From Egaibacter danicus (GTDB lineage Bacteria > Pseudomonadota > Gammaproteobacteria > Burkholderiales > Burkholderiaceae_C), in NCBI GenBank assembly GCA_016707075.1, contig JADJII010000006.1, forward strand, positions 62,001 to 126,000: a stretch of 64,000 bases of DNA, in the 5' to 3' direction. The translations under genes were made by a program, and so were the position numbers. Shown in pieces: positions 50,042 through 59,561 of the stretch. How positions within the stretch are numbered: the stretch's first letter is position 1; every line of letters begins with the position of its first letter. The notes beneath the pieces are model-generated. The model was not told where the DNA came from. It saw only the letters and a program-made list of their open reading frames with translations, and did not search any database.

Positions 50042-51409
50042 ATGGCCAAAGAAAAAACCGTTTTCACCTGTACCGACTGCGGCGGTACCAGCCCCAAGTG
50101 GCTGGGTAAATGCCCCAGTTGTGGTGCCTGGAACACCTTGATCGAGTCAATCGCCGAGAGTACGTCACCCGTAAAAAACCGGTTTGCATCGCTGGCAAAA
50201 ACTGCCGAGATAGCCGTTCTGGCGGACATTGAGGCCACCGACATCGAGCGCACTCCCACGGGGCATGAAGAACTGGACCGTGTGCTGGGTGGCGGCATCG
50301 TCGAAGGGGGCGTGGTGCTGATCGGCGGTGACCCAGGCATCGGCAAATCCACGTTGTTGTTGCAGGCGCTGGATTCACTTCAGCGTGCCGGGAAAAACAC
50401 CCTGTATGTAACGGGTGAGGAAAGTGGCGCACAGGTGGCGTTGCGCTCGCGCCGACTGGGACTGGACCGTTCCCAAGTGAAGGTGCTGGCCGAAATCCAG
50501 CTGGAGAAAATTCTGGCGACACTGGACGCCACGCAGCCCGACATTGCGGTGATCGACTCCATTCAGACCGTGTACTCCGACCAGCTTACTTCTGCACCCG
50601 GCTCGGTGGCACAGGTGCGTGAATGCGCGGCCCACCTCACGCGTGCGGCCAAGGCCAGTGGTGTGTGCATCGTGCTGGTCGGTCATGTCACCAAAGAGGG
50701 TGCATTGGCTGGGCCGCGGGTGCTGGAACACATGGTGGACACGGTGCTGTATTTCGAAGGCGACACACACAGTCAGTTCCGGCTGGTGCGCGCCATCAAA
50801 AACCGCTTTGGTGCGGTGAACGAAATTGGCGTATTCGCCATGACGGAAAAGGGACTCAAAGGTGTGAGCAACCCCAGCGCCATCTTCTTGAGTCAACACC
50901 CGGAGCCTGTGCCAGGTAGTTGTGTGATGGTCACCCTGGAAGGCACACGGCCTCTGCTGGTGGAAATACAGGCGCTGGTGGACAGTGGCGGACCTTCCCC
51001 CAGGCGCTTGAGTGTTGGGCTGGACAAAGACCGCTTGGCCATGTTGCTGGCGGTGCTGCATCGGCATGCAGGCGTGGCCTGCATGGATCAGGATGTCTTT
51101 GTGAATGCCGTGGGTGGCGTGCGCATCAGTGAGCCTGCCGCCGACCTGGCGGTCATGCTGTCAATTACCTCCTCGTTGCGCGGCAAGCCTTTGCCCAAAG
51201 GCTTTATTGCCTTTGGCGAGGTGGGCCTGGCCGGTGAAGTACGGCCTGCACCACGTGGACAGGAACGATTGAAAGAGGCCGCCAAACTGGGTTTCAGTGT
51301 GGCGGTGGTGCCCAAGGCCAACGCGCCCAAAAAACCGATCGAGGGGCTGACCATTCACGCCGTTGAGCGCGTGGAGCAGGCCATGGACGTGGTGCGCGGT
51401 CTGGGCTGA
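50042..51409 (+). CDS. radA: DNA repair protein RadA
   Basis: 455 residues, normal length. N-terminal zinc finger C-x2-C...CPSCGAWNT, Walker A GGDPGIGKST (near 100), the RadA-specific KNRFG motif (IKNRFGAVNE, near 257), and a C-terminal Lon-like domain (AVMLSITSSLRGKPLPKGFIAFGEVGLAGEVR). Branch-migration helicase in recombination. ATG 50042. It reads away from the hpa operon. Confidence 0.97.
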   Translation: MAKEKTVFTCTDCGGTSPKWLGKCPSCGAWNTLIESIAESTSPVKNRFASLAKTAEIAVLADIEATDIERTPTGHEELDRVLGGGIVEGGVVLIGGDPGIGKSTLLLQALDSLQRAGKNTLYVTGEESGAQVALRSRRLGLDRSQVKVLAEIQLEKILATLDATQPDIAVIDSIQTVYSDQLTSAPGSVAQVRECAAHLTRAAKASGVCIVLVGHVTKEGALAGPRVLEHMVDTVLYFEGDTHSQFRLVRAIKNRFGAVNEIGVFAMTEKGLKGVSNPSAIFLSQHPEPVPGSCVMVTLEGTRPLLVEIQALVDSGGPSPRRLSVGLDKDRLAMLLAVLHRHAGVACMDQDVFVNAVGGVRISEPAADLAVMLSITSSLRGKPLPKGFIAFGEVGLAGEVRPAPRGQERLKEAAKLGFSVAVVPKANAPKKPIEGLTIHAVERVEQAMDVVRGLG

Positions 51410-51472
51410 TATGAGGCCATTAAGAAAAGCTTAATTCGCGGTCGTTAACGTTGGCTCCATCAAGGAGTTGAC

Positions 51473-51886
51473 ATGAACAATCATCTTTCAAGAGCGGCTT
51501 GGCCCGTAGCACTGGCAGCAGTCTTGTTGGCGGGAGCCAGCACTCCGGCCCTCGCAGTTGCCCCCGCAGAGCAGCTAGCTGCGTACACCGTTCAGGCTGG
51601 TACACCTCCACAACCCGCTCGAGGTCAACAACTTTTCACCACGAAACACGACAAGGACTGGAGCTGCTCTTCATGTCACACGACGGTGCCCACGGCTGAT
51701 GGCAAACATGCCAGTACTGGTAAGGTGATTGGACCCTTGGCGCCAGCCTTCAACCCCGAGCGCTTCACCGATCCAGCCAAAACTGAAAAATGGTTTCGCC
51801 GCAATTGCAACGATGTGATGGGACGCGAATGCACGCCGGTGGAGAAGGCTGACGTGCTGTCATGGCTGCTCACGTTGAAGCGTTGA
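51473..51886 (+). CDS. SHP-type (DUF1924) monoheme cytochrome c
   Basis: 137 residues with a Sec signal peptide (cleaved near ALA at 29), one heme-binding CSSCH (near 63-67) and the late NCNDVMGRECTPVEKADVL segment; an Asn in this region is the sixth heme ligand in sphaeroides heme protein (SHP). SHP binds oxygen or NO and takes electrons from a diheme cytochrome. Periplasmic. The next two genes encode exactly those partners. Confidence 0.9.
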   Translation: MNNHLSRAAWPVALAAVLLAGASTPALAVAPAEQLAAYTVQAGTPPQPARGQQLFTTKHDKDWSCSSCHTTVPTADGKHASTGKVIGPLAPAFNPERFTDPAKTEKWFRRNCNDVMGRECTPVEKADVLSWLLTLKR

Positions 51887-51918
51887 AGCGTCATATTCAA
51901 ACTCGAGGAAATCAAATC

Positions 51919-52398
51919 ATGTTACGTTCAGCGGTATCTACATTCAAATGGGGCTGTCTGGTGTCGATAGTCGCTATGGCTGCTGCCCATGCAGACTCCG
52001 ATGGCAATCGGGTACCAACGCTACCGAAATACCAGCAGGAATGCGCAGCCTGTCATATGGCCTATCCGGTGAGTATGCTGCCAGCCGGATCATGGCAGCG
52101 ACTGATGGGCTCGCTGAACAGGCACTATGGAACGGACGCCTCACTGGATGAGGCGAGTCTGCGGGAAATCAGTGTTTGGCTCAAGAGCAATGCTGGCACC
52201 TATAAGCGGGTGAGTGAAGAGCCGCCACAGGACCGCATTACCCAATCCGCCTGGTTCTTGCGCAAACACAATGAGCGTGAAATTTCGCCAGCAATCTGGA
52301 AGCGTGCTGCTGTGGGCAGTGCATCGAACTGTGCCGCCTGCCACGCCAACGCGGCACAGGGAAACTTCAATGAGCGCGACATACGAATTCCGAGATAG
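51919..52398 (+). CDS. Diheme cytochrome c (DHC)
   Basis: 159 residues, signal peptide to about residue 24 (AAAHA), two CAACH heme sites (near 42 and 144). Matches the DHC family that donates electrons to SHP. ATG 51919 with GAGG upstream is the proper start; the longer frame overlaps the SHP gene. Confidence 0.9.
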   Translation: MLRSAVSTFKWGCLVSIVAMAAAHADSDGNRVPTLPKYQQECAACHMAYPVSMLPAGSWQRLMGSLNRHYGTDASLDEASLREISVWLKSNAGTYKRVSEEPPQDRITQSAWFLRKHNEREISPAIWKRAAVGSASNCAACHANAAQGNFNERDIRIPR

Positions 52399-52403
52399 AC
52401 ACC

Positions 52404-53099
52404 ATGACTGAAGCAAAATCAAAAATTCTGGTGTGGGATGCACCGGTGAGGGTGTTTCATTGGCTGCTGGTGCTGTGCTTTGCGGGTGCCTACATCACGG
52501 CGGACAGTGAGCGATGGCGTCTGGTGCATGTCAGCCTGGGTTACACCATGGGTGGTTTGGTGGCCTTTCGAATTCTGTGGGGATTGACCGGAACGCGTTA
52601 CGCCCGTTTTTCAAGCTTTATTCGCGGACCAACCGCTGTCATGCGGTATGTGAAGTCCATGGTGAATGGCAAGCCGGAGCATCACGTCGGCCACAACCCT
52701 GCCGGGGCCGTAGCCATCGTATTGCTGATATTGCTGAGTGCGGCGCTGCTTATGACCGGCTGGTCGATCTACAACGACATCGGTGGCGAATGGCTCGAAG
52801 AACTGCATGAGGTGGCAGGAAACCTCATGCTCGCGGTGGTGGGCGTTCATATTGGTGGTGTCATAGTGGCAAGCTGGCTGCATCGTGAAAATCTGGCCCG
52901 CTCCATGGTGACGGGCATGAAGGAGGGGTTGCCCAGTGAGAGCATCCGACGGTCCTGGCGATCGCTGGCGCTCGTGATTCTGCTAGCGTCGTTTGGTTTT
53001 TGGTGGTTTCAATGGCAGAGCGCACCGTCGCAAGCTGCCTCTGGCAGCGCCACTTCAGAAAATGCAAAATACGGGACCCGCGAACACGATGATGATTGA
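52404..53099 (+). CDS. Membrane cytochrome b (b561 / hydrogenase b-type)
   Basis: 231 residues with four or five membrane helices and paired heme histidines (VRVFHWLLVLCF, LVHVSLGYTMG, LHEVAGNLMLAVVGVHIGGV). Should carry electrons from the quinone pool to DHC and SHP in the periplasm. C-terminal soluble tail rich in small residues. Starts 5 bp after the DHC stop. Confidence 0.88.
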   Translation: MTEAKSKILVWDAPVRVFHWLLVLCFAGAYITADSERWRLVHVSLGYTMGGLVAFRILWGLTGTRYARFSSFIRGPTAVMRYVKSMVNGKPEHHVGHNPAGAVAIVLLILLSAALLMTGWSIYNDIGGEWLEELHEVAGNLMLAVVGVHIGGVIVASWLHRENLARSMVTGMKEGLPSESIRRSWRSLALVILLASFGFWWFQWQSAPSQAASGSATSENAKYGTREHDDD

Positions 53100-53156
53100 C
53101 ATCATCGATTGATTCTGTCGGGCAAGTCGAATACGTGGTTAACCCGGGGCTCTTTG

Positions 53157-53828
53157 ATGCGAATTCTGTTGGCTGAAGATGACCCGATGCTGGGCGACGG
53201 CTTGCGTGCAGGTTTGCGTCAGCTTGGTTTTCAAGTGGATTGGGTTCGCGATGGCGTTGCCGCCGAGCGTGAACTGGGCACTGGCGATTACGCTGCAGCG
53301 GTGCTGGATATTGGACTGCCGCAGAAAGACGGGCTGGAGGTGCTGCAGGCTTTGCGTCGGCGCAGGATTGTTACACCTGTGTTGGTACTGACGGCCCGTG
53401 ACGCGGTGCCTGATCGAATCCTTGGCCTGGATCTGGGTGCTGACGACTATGTTGTCAAGCCAGTCGACCTTCATGAACTGGGTGCACGCCTGCGCTCACT
53501 GGTTCGCCGTGCGCACGGACAAGTTCAGGACGTCCTGCATTGCGGCGCTGTCGTGTTGGACCCTTCGGCTCGACAAGTCCGTCTGGAGGGTGAGTCCGTG
53601 GCACTTTCAACCCGCGAGTTCGATCTGCTGCACGTGCTGATGTTGAACGCGGGGCGTGTCATGTCGCGTGAGCAGCTGGAGCAACAGCTGTATAGCTGGG
53701 GTTACGAAGTTGACAGCAACGCCATCGAGGTGCACATCCATCACATCCGGCGCAAACTGTTCCCTGACGTTATCCAGACGGTGCGGGGTATTGGGTATAC
53801 GGTACCCCGCACGCAGGATTCACAATGA
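53157..53828 (+). CDS. OmpR-family response regulator
   Basis: 223 residues starting MRILLAEDDPMLGDGL. Receiver phosphorylation Asp in VLDIGLPQKDG, Lys in DDYVVKPVD, and a C-terminal winged helix (LSTREFDLLHVLMLNAGRVMSREQLEQQLY...IQTVRGIGYTV). QseB/PmrA type. Translationally coupled to the kinase; probably controls the SHP-DHC-cytochrome b genes just upstream. Confidence 0.93.
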   Translation: MRILLAEDDPMLGDGLRAGLRQLGFQVDWVRDGVAAERELGTGDYAAAVLDIGLPQKDGLEVLQALRRRRIVTPVLVLTARDAVPDRILGLDLGADDYVVKPVDLHELGARLRSLVRRAHGQVQDVLHCGAVVLDPSARQVRLEGESVALSTREFDLLHVLMLNAGRVMSREQLEQQLYSWGYEVDSNAIEVHIHHIRRKLFPDVIQTVRGIGYTVPRTQDSQ

Positions 53829-55177
53829 AGTTGATGCGGCCCAGATCTTTGCAGGCGCGTTTGCTGGTGATGACAATGGGTCTGGTGGTGGTCATCTGGG
53901 TGGGTGTGGCGTTTGTAACCTGGGTGTCTGTACGTCACGAACTTGACGAACTGCTGGATGGTCATCTGGCGCAGGCGGCCGCCTTGCTCGTAGTGCAGCA
54001 GATCGAAGCGGAGGACGCGGATGAAGTGGCGGATGCCCCTTCGCTGCACAAGTACGCCCCCCGGGTGGCTTTTCAGGTCTTCCACGGAGGGCATCTGGTG
54101 ATGCGGTCAGCCAATGCAGGTACTGCACCGATGACTGCCAAAGGCCTCGGATTTGCAACCGAATGGTTCCATGATGGTCGGGAATGGCGCGTATTTTCAA
54201 CTCGCGGTGCGCAGCAGGATATACGGGTGTATGTGGGAGAGCAGACCGCGTCTCGCCGTGAAATTCTCCGGGCAGTGCTGCTGAGCATGCTCCTTCCCGT
54301 GATGTTCGCTCTGCCTTTGCTTGCACTCATGCTCTGGTGGGCGGTGCGACAGGGACTGGATCCCTTGCGCCATCTCAGCAGGGTGCTGGGCCAGCGCCAA
54401 CCGCAGGCGCTGGAGCCGGTTGCTCTGGACAAGATGCCCTCAGAAATGCGGCCAATGGTGAGTGCACTGAACGGTTTACTGGAGCGCATCGAAAGCATGG
54501 TGAAGGCAGAACGCCGTTTCACGGCAGATGCCGCGCATGAACTGCGCACACCCATCGCGGCAATCCGGGCACAGGCCCAAGTGGCACTGGGGGCCGGCTC
54601 AGATGCGGCGCAGCGCGACCATGCCCTGCAATACACACTGGCGGGTTGTGATCGTGCAACCCGGCTCGTGGAGCAGCTGCTGACCTTGGCACGCCTGGAA
54701 GCGGAACCCGCTACGCCAGCGCCTTCCGCCGTGCCGGTGAATCTGAGCGGTGTGGCGCGTCGGGTGGCCGCCGACCTGGCACCTGCCGCAATGGCGCGGC
54801 GCCAAAGTATCGAACTGGAGGCCGACGCACCTTGTCTGGTGGCGGGGGACGACGTGCTGATTGGTGTGATGGTACGCAACCTGGTTGACAACGCAATACG
54901 CTACAGCCCCGATGGTGCACGGGTGTTGCTGGTCGTGACGACCGAAGCCGGACACCCCATGCTGCGGGTCGAAGACAGCGGCCCTGGCATGACAGATCAG
55001 GAAATAGCGCACCTTGGCGAGCGTTTTTACCGTGTCATGGGCAATGACCAGACCGGCAGCGGGCTGGGTTGGTCCATCGTGAGAAGGCTGGCAGATGCCC
55101 TTGGCGTTGAAATTCAGGTCACTCGGTCAGGTCCGCTCGGCGGGCTGGCCGTAGAGGTGCGGTGGCCCGCTCAGTAG
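53825..55177 (+). CDS. Sensor histidine kinase, QseC/PmrB type
   Basis: 450 residues: TM1 near 14-36, periplasmic sensor region to about 155, TM2, H-box FTADAAHELRTPIAAIRAQ (near 238), N-box NLVDNAIRYSP, G boxes DSGPGM and GSGLGWSIV. Partner of the preceding regulator. The signal may be redox, metal or NO, judging from the cytochrome neighbours (inference). Confidence 0.93.
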   Translation: MKLMRPRSLQARLLVMTMGLVVVIWVGVAFVTWVSVRHELDELLDGHLAQAAALLVVQQIEAEDADEVADAPSLHKYAPRVAFQVFHGGHLVMRSANAGTAPMTAKGLGFATEWFHDGREWRVFSTRGAQQDIRVYVGEQTASRREILRAVLLSMLLPVMFALPLLALMLWWAVRQGLDPLRHLSRVLGQRQPQALEPVALDKMPSEMRPMVSALNGLLERIESMVKAERRFTADAAHELRTPIAAIRAQAQVALGAGSDAAQRDHALQYTLAGCDRATRLVEQLLTLARLEAEPATPAPSAVPVNLSGVARRVAADLAPAAMARRQSIELEADAPCLVAGDDVLIGVMVRNLVDNAIRYSPDGARVLLVVTTEAGHPMLRVEDSGPGMTDQEIAHLGERFYRVMGNDQTGSGLGWSIVRRLADALGVEIQVTRSGPLGGLAVEVRWPAQ

Positions 55178-55207
55178 CTGTGGTGGTAATCCTGCCAAAA
55201 TCCGGGC

Positions 55208-55615
55208 ATGCGATTTCAGAAAATTCTGGTGCCGGTTGGGGGGGTAGTCCTGGTTGCTGCAGCTTATAGAGCCTATGGTTGGGGCGGCGTTGCAGTTGCG
55301 GTGGGGGGGCTGGTCATGTGGCTTTTGCTGCATTTCACCCGCATGATGCAGGTTCTCAAACGTGCTGCCGATCGACCCGTGGGGTACGTGGGAAGTGCCG
55401 TGATGCTCAACGCCAAGCTGCGGCCGGGCTTTACCCTGCTTCACGTGGTGGCCATGACCAGGGCGCTGGGCGAACTGATATCTGTCAAGGACCAACAACC
55501 CGAACTGTTTCGCTGGACCGATGGAACCCAGTCGTTTGTCACTTGCGAGTTTGTGGGTGGCAAGCTGGTGAAGTGGGAATTGGTACGTCCTGAGCCGGAT
55601 GGCGGCACGCCGTAA
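55208..55615 (+). CDS. Small membrane protein of unknown function
   Basis: 135 residues. An N-terminal hydrophobic pair (ILVPVGGVVLVAAAYRAYG and GVAVAVGGLVMWLLLHF) is followed by a conserved-looking cytoplasmic domain (VGYVGSAVMLNAKLRPGFTLLHVVAMTRALGE, then FRWTDGTQSFVTCEFVGGKLVKWEL). No family recognised. 30 bp after the kinase gene and 62 bp before ilvE. Confidence 0.65.
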   Translation: MRFQKILVPVGGVVLVAAAYRAYGWGGVAVAVGGLVMWLLLHFTRMMQVLKRAADRPVGYVGSAVMLNAKLRPGFTLLHVVAMTRALGELISVKDQQPELFRWTDGTQSFVTCEFVGGKLVKWELVRPEPDGGTP

Positions 55616-55677
55616 AATCAGATTTTCAAGCGTCCTGCACCAGCTGACCTGCAAAAATAAAACTCAAGGAATAGAAG

Positions 55678-56616
55678 ATGACAGTTTTACCTCCCTCGAT
55701 GTCCGACCGCGACGGCAAAATCTGGATGGATGGCCAGATGGTCGAATGGCGCGACGCCAAGATCCACGTGCTCACCCACACGCTGCATTACGGCTGTGGC
55801 GCTTTCGAGGGCGTGCGTGCCTACAACACAGTTGGTGGAACCGCGATCTTCCGCCTGGAAGAACACACTGACCGCCTGTTTAACAGCGCCAAGATTTTGC
55901 GCATGAATATTCCCTTCACTAAAGAACAGGTGAACGAAGCCCAGAAAGCTGTGGTCAGGCAGAACAAGCTGGAAAGTTGTTACCTTCGCCCGCTGACCTG
56001 GATTGGCGACAAGAAGCTGGGTGTTTCTCCCAAGGGCAACACGATTCACCTGATGGTGGCCGCCTGGCCCTGGGGCGCGTATCTGGGAGAGGAGGGCATG
56101 AAGCGCGGCATTCGTGTCAAGATTTCCAGCTACACCCGCCACCACGTCAACATCACCATGACGCAGGCCAAGGCGGTCAGCAACTACACCAACTCGATTC
56201 TCGCCAACATGGAAGCTACCGATGATGGCTACGATGAAGCCATGCTGCTTGATGCCAATGGTTTTGTTTCCGAAGGCGCAGGTGAAAACCTGTTTGTGAT
56301 CAAGAACGGCGTGGTCTACACACCGGATCTTTCTGCCGGTGCCCTCAATGGCATCACCCGAAACACCGTCTTCCATATCTGCAAAGATCTGGGACTGGAA
56401 GTGGTGCAAAAGCGCATCACCCGGGACGAGGTCTACATCTGCGACGAAGCGTTCTTCACGGGTACAGCAGCTGAGGTCACTCCCATTCGCGAGCTCGACC
56501 GTATCGAACTCGGCAGCGGTTCACGCGGCCCGATCACCGAGAAAATCCAGAGTGCTTTTTTCGACATCGTCAATGGCCGAAATCCCAAATACGCCCATTG
56601 GCTGAGCAAAGTGTGA
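55678..56616 (+). CDS. ilvE: Branched-chain amino acid aminotransferase
   Basis: 312-residue PLP fold-type IV enzyme: THTLHYGCGAFEGVRAYNT, the PLP lysine in TQAKAVSNYTNSILANMEA, DANGFVSEGAGENLFVI, GITRNTVFHI and FFTGTAAEVTPI. Transfers amino groups in valine, leucine and isoleucine synthesis. SD AAGGA is 7 nt upstream. Followed by a zinc-finger gene, apparently in the same transcript. Confidence 0.96.
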   Translation: MTVLPPSMSDRDGKIWMDGQMVEWRDAKIHVLTHTLHYGCGAFEGVRAYNTVGGTAIFRLEEHTDRLFNSAKILRMNIPFTKEQVNEAQKAVVRQNKLESCYLRPLTWIGDKKLGVSPKGNTIHLMVAAWPWGAYLGEEGMKRGIRVKISSYTRHHVNITMTQAKAVSNYTNSILANMEATDDGYDEAMLLDANGFVSEGAGENLFVIKNGVVYTPDLSAGALNGITRNTVFHICKDLGLEVVQKRITRDEVYICDEAFFTGTAAEVTPIRELDRIELGSGSRGPITEKIQSAFFDIVNGRNPKYAHWLSKV

Positions 56617-56621
56617 CCGCC

Positions 56622-56828
56622 ATGAACAAGATGCAAGTCGAACTGTTAGCCACAGATCTCAATCACCAAGGTGGTGTGTTCTGTCCCAGCCCAAAAGCAG
56701 ACATGAAGATCTGGAACAGCCATCCCAAGGTGTATCTGGATGTGGCCCGCACGGGCGAGGCCAAATGCCCGTATTGCGGAACGGTCTATCGCCTGAAGGC
56801 AGGTGAGGTCGTGGGGAACCACCATTGA
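56622..56828 (+). CDS. Zinc-finger (CHCC type) domain protein
   Basis: 68 residues with the ligand set VFCPSPK, NSHPKVYLDV and AKCPYCGTVYRL, as in the NDUFS6-like zf-CHCC family; in Burkholderiales it often follows ilvE. ATG 56622 chosen, 5 bp after the ilvE stop. Role unknown. Confidence 0.85.
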   Translation: MNKMQVELLATDLNHQGGVFCPSPKADMKIWNSHPKVYLDVARTGEAKCPYCGTVYRLKAGEVVGNHH

Positions 56829-57442
56829 GTGAGGTCGTTCGTCGACATCTGGACTTGGGCTGCGGCAGCAAACCCCGTAACCCCTACAACTGTGCCGAAC
56901 TGTACGGTGTCGACATTCGTGAGGATTTGAGTGCTCCGGGCGTGGTGCGCATCATGGCGGCAAATTTGAGCCTGCAGCCCATTCCGTTTGCCGATAATTA
57001 TTTTGACTCCCTGTCTGCTTACGATTTTCTGGAGCATGTGCCACGGGCGGCACTCGACTATGCAGCTGGGATTACGCATTTCCCTTTCGTGGAACTCATG
57101 AATGAGGTGTGGCGGGTCCTGAGGCCTGGGGGCGTTTTTTATGCTGTCACCCCGGCTTATCCGCATGAGAAAGCGTTTCGTGATCCTACACATGTCAACG
57201 TGCTCGCTGCCAAGTCGCATCGGTACTTCACGACGCCCCATCTCTTGGGCAACATGTATGGCTTTTCAGGCGAATTTCAGCTGATTCGCCAGAATCGCGT
57301 CAATCCACGGGGTGATTACGAGCCGCGTCATCCCGGGCCGGCCCGCCACTTGCGCCGGTTGCTCGATGGCATGCTTGGTCAGCGCTCCCACCTGGTGTGG
57401 GAAATGCAAGCTGTCAAGCCTGCAATGCATTCGCCAGTATGA
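56825..57442 (+). CDS. Class I SAM-dependent methyltransferase
   Basis: 205 residues: motif I HLDLGCGSKPRNP, LYGVDIRED, YFDSLSAYDFLEHVPR and WRVLRPGGVFYAVTPAYPH. The TTG start at 56825 overlaps the zinc-finger stop. Coupled to a glycosyltransferase downstream, so surface polysaccharide modification is a reasonable guess. Confidence 0.83.
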   Translation: MSEVVRRHLDLGCGSKPRNPYNCAELYGVDIREDLSAPGVVRIMAANLSLQPIPFADNYFDSLSAYDFLEHVPRAALDYAAGITHFPFVELMNEVWRVLRPGGVFYAVTPAYPHEKAFRDPTHVNVLAAKSHRYFTTPHLLGNMYGFSGEFQLIRQNRVNPRGDYEPRHPGPARHLRRLLDGMLGQRSHLVWEMQAVKPAMHSPV

Positions 57443-58329
57443 GTTCTGGAGATCACGGAGCCAGCCTGAACCAGGTTACCGTGGTGGTGGTTACCTTTAA
57501 CAGTGCGCATTGCCTTGAGGTGCTGGGTAAAGCGCTTGCCAGGTTCCCACATGTCATGGTGGTGGACAACGCCAGCCATGACCAAACGCGTGAGGCAGTG
57601 CGATTGCACATGCCGCACGCACAGTGGATTGGCAACGAACGCAATACTGGCTTTGGCGCGGCGAACAATCTTGCCCTGCGACGGGTTGAGACGCCTTTTG
57701 CATTTTTGCTGAACCCGGATTGTGAGGTCATCGCAGACGATGTCATGCACTTGCTGGAAGCAGCCCATGCCAACCCGGGGTTTGCCATCATCGTGCCTCA
57801 GTTGACCCAGGCTTCGGGCGCTTACGATGTCAACTACCGTTGGCCTTCAACCGAGTGGATATCACGTGGTCCAGGTGCGCAGGGCCCGTGTTGCGTGGGT
57901 TTTGTATGCGGCGCTGCGATGCTGTTCAACATGGCCGTGATGCGGGACGTGGGACTTTTTGACGAATCCTTCTTCCTCTATTACGAGGACGACGATTTGT
58001 GCAAAAGAGTCTTTGATCAAAAAAAACAGATGCTGGTCATCCCGTCCGTGCAAGTGGTACATCGATCCAGAGGCTCTGTTGGTGGCAAGCACCGCTGGCG
58101 GTCGGAGTATTGGCGAGGCTACCACCACGCCCAGTCGAAAATCCGTTTTGCTGCCAAGTACGAAGGGGTGCGGCACGCGCAGGCATTGAGACGCCGTGTT
58201 CTTGGTCTGGCCCTACTGGCTTTGCCAATTCGCCTGCTGGCCCCGGTGCCGCGCCATGTCGGGCGGCTCGCCGGGCGAATCAGCGGGTTGCTCAGTTCAC
58301 GTTTCGTGCGGGAGGTCTTGTCAGACTGA
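57439..58329 (+). CDS. Glycosyltransferase family 2 (rhamnosyltransferase-like)
   Basis: 296 residues. GT-A fold: VTVVVVTFNSAHCLE, VVDNASHDQT, IGNERNTGFGAANNLAL, the DxD-like LLNPDCEV, and the acceptor loop FFLYYEDDDLCKR. No membrane anchor beyond amphipathic C-terminal helices. Start ATG 57439 overlaps the methyltransferase stop by 4 nt. Its last 38 bp overlap the convergent O-antigen ligase gene. Confidence 0.88.
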   Translation: MSSGDHGASLNQVTVVVVTFNSAHCLEVLGKALARFPHVMVVDNASHDQTREAVRLHMPHAQWIGNERNTGFGAANNLALRRVETPFAFLLNPDCEVIADDVMHLLEAAHANPGFAIIVPQLTQASGAYDVNYRWPSTEWISRGPGAQGPCCVGFVCGAAMLFNMAVMRDVGLFDESFFLYYEDDDLCKRVFDQKKQMLVIPSVQVVHRSRGSVGGKHRWRSEYWRGYHHAQSKIRFAAKYEGVRHAQALRRRVLGLALLALPIRLLAPVPRHVGRLAGRISGLLSSRFVREVLSD

Positions 58330-59521
58330 AAGCAGAAAGACTGAAACCGGTGTCTGAAGCAAGTCGCAGGTAGATTCCAACAATCCACAGCAGGGCCAGT
58401 CCAATATTGGCGTCCCGAATTGCGGAATTGACCAGCGCGGCGAATAGCAGGTTCAAAGCAGCTAGAAAAGCCATTCGCCCCAAGTTGTCAGGGCGTCTCC
58501 AGCCAACGAAACAAGCTGCAACAAGTAGCGAAAGCAGCAAGAGGCCTCCAGGAACACCAGCCTGAGCGCCCATCCACAAATAGTCGTTGTGAGGCATGTT
58601 GTATGCGGCAAACTCTGCCGGTGCACGCTGCTGCCACTGACTTGTCCAGCCTCCAATGCCCCACCCCATCAGGGGATGATCGGCCACCATGGATGCGGTT
58701 TCCCGATACATCTGCAAGCGAATGCCCCAGCTGTCGTGGCTCCAGGTGCCGCTTTGGGCGCGCTCAATGTCATTTAGACCTTGAGCCAGCTGGTCGTGCA
58801 TCGACGGCACGCTCACCAGCAGCGAGCCTGCCAACACCACGACTGCAGCCAAAGCGATGACCAGCTTTGCGCGGTATTGACGCCATTGATGGCATAGTAC
58901 CGCCGCTGGCGCCAGCATCAGGATGAGCAGAGACGTACGGTTTGGAAGCGCCCAAACGATGACGACCAGCACGGCACAAACCAAAACCAGCGCGAGTGTG
59001 CGCACTGCTGCCGACGACGTGTCCAGCGCGATCACGATTCCCGAGCCGGCGGCCACGGTTAGCAGCAGGTTATTGCCGATCGTTTTATTGCCCGTAATCT
59101 TGATCAGACTGGACCAAATCGTCCAGTCCGGCAAGCCGATCAGATGGTTCACACCAATCACGACCAAAGCTGCGATCACAGCCAAGGCAAATCCCCGCAA
59201 GGCCCAAACGGCTTCCTCACGCTTGAGGGCCAAAGCCAGGGCGAGCGTCACGGCAATCCGCACAATGTGCCAGAGATTGGACGGGGTCTGTTCGTATAAG
59301 GTGGGTTGAAGCACCAGTACGACGATGCTCCACAGGACAAAGGCAGCCAATGGCCAGAAAATCAGGTGTTGCCTCACCCGCCTGACGCGCTCCACCCGCC
59401 CGGACTGGACAGCCATGCACAGAATCAGGGTGAAGAAAGCCAGGTAATTCAAGCCTACCGGCATGAAGACCACCAGACCCCAAAAAAGCGCGGCGTAGCG
59501 AGCCAGATGGTTGAAAGACAT
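58292..59521 (-). CDS. O-antigen ligase / polymerase-family membrane protein
   Basis: 409 residues with about 11 membrane segments and a large periplasmic loop. The Wzy_C/WaaL hallmark is seen in HPLMGWGIGGW...NMPHNDYLWMGAQAGVPGGLLLL, with the conserved His. It joins or polymerises O-antigen on lipid A-core at the periplasmic face. Context (methyltransferase, GT2) supports a lipopolysaccharide role. Confidence 0.85.
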   Translation of the reverse strand: MSFNHLARYAALFWGLVVFMPVGLNYLAFFTLILCMAVQSGRVERVRRVRQHLIFWPLAAFVLWSIVVLVLQPTLYEQTPSNLWHIVRIAVTLALALALKREEAVWALRGFALAVIAALVVIGVNHLIGLPDWTIWSSLIKITGNKTIGNNLLLTVAAGSGIVIALDTSSAAVRTLALVLVCAVLVVIVWALPNRTSLLILMLAPAAVLCHQWRQYRAKLVIALAAVVVLAGSLLVSVPSMHDQLAQGLNDIERAQSGTWSHDSWGIRLQMYRETASMVADHPLMGWGIGGWTSQWQQRAPAEFAAYNMPHNDYLWMGAQAGVPGGLLLLSLLVAACFVGWRRPDNLGRMAFLAALNLLFAALVNSAIRDANIGLALLWIVGIYLRLASDTGFSLSAFSLTRPPARNVN

Positions 59522-59561
59522 CGGCTGATTTTATGAGTACGAAGCGTGTGGAGTCAGGAGC

